Positions 6,957-8,106 of a stretch of DNA of 8,106 bases are shown here, in pieces. The notes under the pieces were generated by a model. That model did no database searches, had not been told where the DNA came from, and saw only the letters and a program-made list of their open reading frames with translations. Origin of the DNA: an uncultured Comamonadaceae bacterium (GTDB lineage Bacteria > Pseudomonadota > Gammaproteobacteria > Burkholderiales > Burkholderiaceae); assembly GCA_946482115.1 (NCBI GenBank), contig CAMLQP010000122.1, positions 1-8,106 on the forward strand. The letters are read 5' to 3'. The translations under genes were made by a program, and so were the position numbers. Within the stretch, counting starts at the first letter, position 1. Each line of letters begins with the position of its first letter.

Positions 6957-8106
6957 GCCCGGGCCTCCTGGCGGTCCTGCGAGGCCTGCCAGTGGCGCAT
7001 CAGCCCGGCGGCGGCCTGCAGGCCGGCCTTGAGGCCGTCCTCGTGGAAACCGTAGCCGCACCAGGCACCCGCGTACCAGGTGTGGTCGCGGCCCTGCAGG
7101 CCGTCCAGCCGGCGCTGGGCAGCGATGGCCTCGAGATCGAAAACCGGGTGGGCGTAGGCATATTCGCCCAGCACCCGCGCCGGATCGGGCTCGCGCAGCG
7201 GGTTGAGGGACACCAGAACCGGCTGCGCGAACGGCAGCGGCTGCAGGCGGTTGATCAGGTAGTGCAGGCAGACGTGCCGGGCCTGGGCCGCCGGATCGGC
7301 CGCGCTTTCGTAGTTCCAGGCCGCCCAGGCCTTGGTCCGGCGCGGCAGCAGCGAAGCATCGGTGTGCAGCACCGCGCGATTGGCCTGGTAGCGGATGGCG
7401 CCCAGCAGCGCGCGCTCGTCGTCGCTGGCGCCCTCGCGCAGCAGGCGCAGCGCCTGGTCGCTGTGGCAGGCCAGCACCAGGGCGTCGAAACGCTCGACGC
7501 GGCCGTCGGTGATGACCTGCACGCCCGAACCGTCGCGCAGCACCCCGCGCACCGGCGTGGCGGTGCGCACGTCGGCCAGGCCGTCGCGCATCTTCCCGAC
7601 ATAGTTGCGCGAGCCGCCGGCCACGGTGAACCAGCGCGGCCGGCCGCTGACCTGAAGCAGCCCATGGTTGTGGCAGAAGCGCACCATGGTCGCGACCGGA
7701 AACGCCAGCATCTGCGCCGTGGGGCAACTCCAGATGCAGCCCATCATGGGCAGGAAGTAGCCGTCGCGGAAGGCGTCGCCGAACCCCTGCTCACGCAGGA
7801 ATTCGCCCAGCGGCATCCACAGGCGGTGGTCGGGCTCGAACGTGGCCTCGCTGCGCGCCAGCCGGGTGCACAGCCGGTTGAAACGCACGATGTCGGCCAG
7901 CATGCGCAGAAAGGCCGGGCGCAGCAGGTTGCGCCGCTGGGCGAACACGGTGTCGAGGCTGGAGCCGCTCCATTCGAGCCCGCCCGACTGGACCGAGAAC
8001 GACATGTCCGAGGGCGCGGTGGCGACGCCCAGCTCGTCGAACAGCCGGATGAGGTTGGGGTAGGTGCGCTCGTTGAACACCAGGAAGCCGGTGTCCACGC
8101 CGTGCG
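6953..8106 (-). CDS. FAD-dependent amine-oxidase-like flavoprotein (N-terminus outside window)
   Basis: 383 codons are visible, and the reading frame continues past the right edge. The sequence matches the predicted NAD/FAD-binding proteins of the amine-oxidase/desaturase superfamily (COG2907 type). It begins at HGVDTGFLVFNERTYPNL, which in this family follows the N-terminal FAD dinucleotide motif by a few dozen residues. The GTG in it (8098) is internal, not a start. Other family stretches are FLPMMGCIWSCPT, the WFTVAGGSRNYV segment, and the C-terminal GAWCGYGFHEDGLKAGL flavin-contacting region. The missing part should be about 50-60 residues, including GxGxxG. Relatives include phytoene-desaturase-like and fatty-acyl-modifying enzymes. 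In this neighbourhood oxidation or desaturation of a methylated phospholipid acyl chain is a reasonable inference. As the most upstream visible gene, it may be the first of the operon, with the promoter beyond the edge. Confidence 0.93.
   Translation of the reverse strand, partial: HGVDTGFLVFNERTYPNLIRLFDELGVATAPSDMSFSVQSGGLEWSGSSLDTVFAQRRNLLRPAFLRMLADIVRFNRLCTRLARSEATFEPDHRLWMPLGEFLREQGFGDAFRDGYFLPMMGCIWSCPTAQMLAFPVATMVRFCHNHGLLQVSGRPRWFTVAGGSRNYVGKMRDGLADVRTATPVRGVLRDGSGVQVITDGRVERFDALVLACHSDQALRLLREGASDDERALLGAIRYQANRAVLHTDASLLPRRTKAWAAWNYESAADPAAQARHVCLHYLINRLQPLPFAQPVLVSLNPLREPDPARVLGEYAYAHPVFDLEAIAAQRRLDGLQGRDHTWYAGAWCGYGFHEDGLKAGLQAAAGLMRHWQASQDRQEARA
6964..6969 (-). promoter_or_regulatory. 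Ribosome binding site that sets the DUF1365 GTG start
   Basis: AGGAGG on the minus strand lies 7 bases before the GTG at 6956, within the final codons of the flavoprotein gene. It decides in favour of the non-ATG start; the next in-frame ATG would remove the conserved GQVRH and SYP motifs. Confidence 0.82.

Larger units (their letters stand above)
1368..8106 (-). other. Eight-gene membrane-lipid modification operon
   Basis: Eight minus-strand genes run without interruption: flavoprotein, DUF1365, CFA-like, chalcone-isomerase-like, MFS, DUF3833, SDR, NTF2-like. Junctions in that order are a 4-base overlap (GTGA), a 2-base gap, an 8-base gap, and then four ATGA overlaps in a row. No internal promoter or terminator was seen, and a probable terminator follows the last gene. 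The upstream end is off the window. The functional theme comes from family membership and known co-occurrence of the first three families; the concerted action of all eight is inference. Confidence 0.85.

Noticed and set aside
6183..7727. Possible 514-residue fusion ending in DUF1365
   Set aside because: The first 257 residues are an out-of-frame reading of the flavoprotein gene. The GTG with AGGAGG at proper spacing is the true start.

Overview
The window is a GC-rich stretch of bacterial chromosome. Its protein sequences, dense packing and very high G/C at third codon positions suggest a betaproteobacterium of the Burkholderiales, most likely the Comamonadaceae. That placement is inference from sequence style; there is no rRNA marker. 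I see no mobile element, CRISPR array, tRNA or rRNA, and no gene-free stretch longer than about 90 bases.

Layout. Positions 1-712 (minus strand) hold the N-terminal half of adenylosuccinate lyase (purB), cut by the left edge. An 87-base divergent spacer (713-799) separates it from a plus-strand glutathione S-transferase (800-1417). From 1392 to the right edge, everything is one minus-strand gene train. Read in transcription order from the right edge it runs: FAD-dependent amine-oxidase-like flavoprotein (5' end outside the window), DUF1365 protein, cyclopropane-fatty-acid-synthase-like methyltransferase, exported chalcone-isomerase-like protein, MelB-type MFS carrier, DUF3833 lipoprotein, short-chain dehydrogenase, and SnoaL/NTF2-like small protein. 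Six of the seven junctions are stop/start overlaps or nearly so: five 4-base overlaps and one 2-base gap. The seventh gap is 8 bases, so this is almost certainly a single operon. A probable intrinsic terminator lies just past the last gene, inside the antisense strand of the GST gene.

How the genes may work together. The flavoprotein, DUF1365 and CFA-like trio is a known neighbourhood in Proteobacteria. It is often linked to light or singlet-oxygen regulators (sigma-E/ChrR, LitR) and, in alphaproteobacteria, to synthesis of methylated and furan fatty acids on existing phospholipids. Here the trio travels with a Sec-exported protein, an outer-membrane-type lipoprotein and a cation-coupled carrier. 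This suggests a membrane-lipid modification system with inner-membrane, transport and envelope parts. The CFA-like enzyme keeps its SAM site but has lost two of the side chains that hold the catalytic bicarbonate in E. coli Cfa, so its product may not be a cyclopropane. The operon promoter and any regulator lie beyond position 8106.
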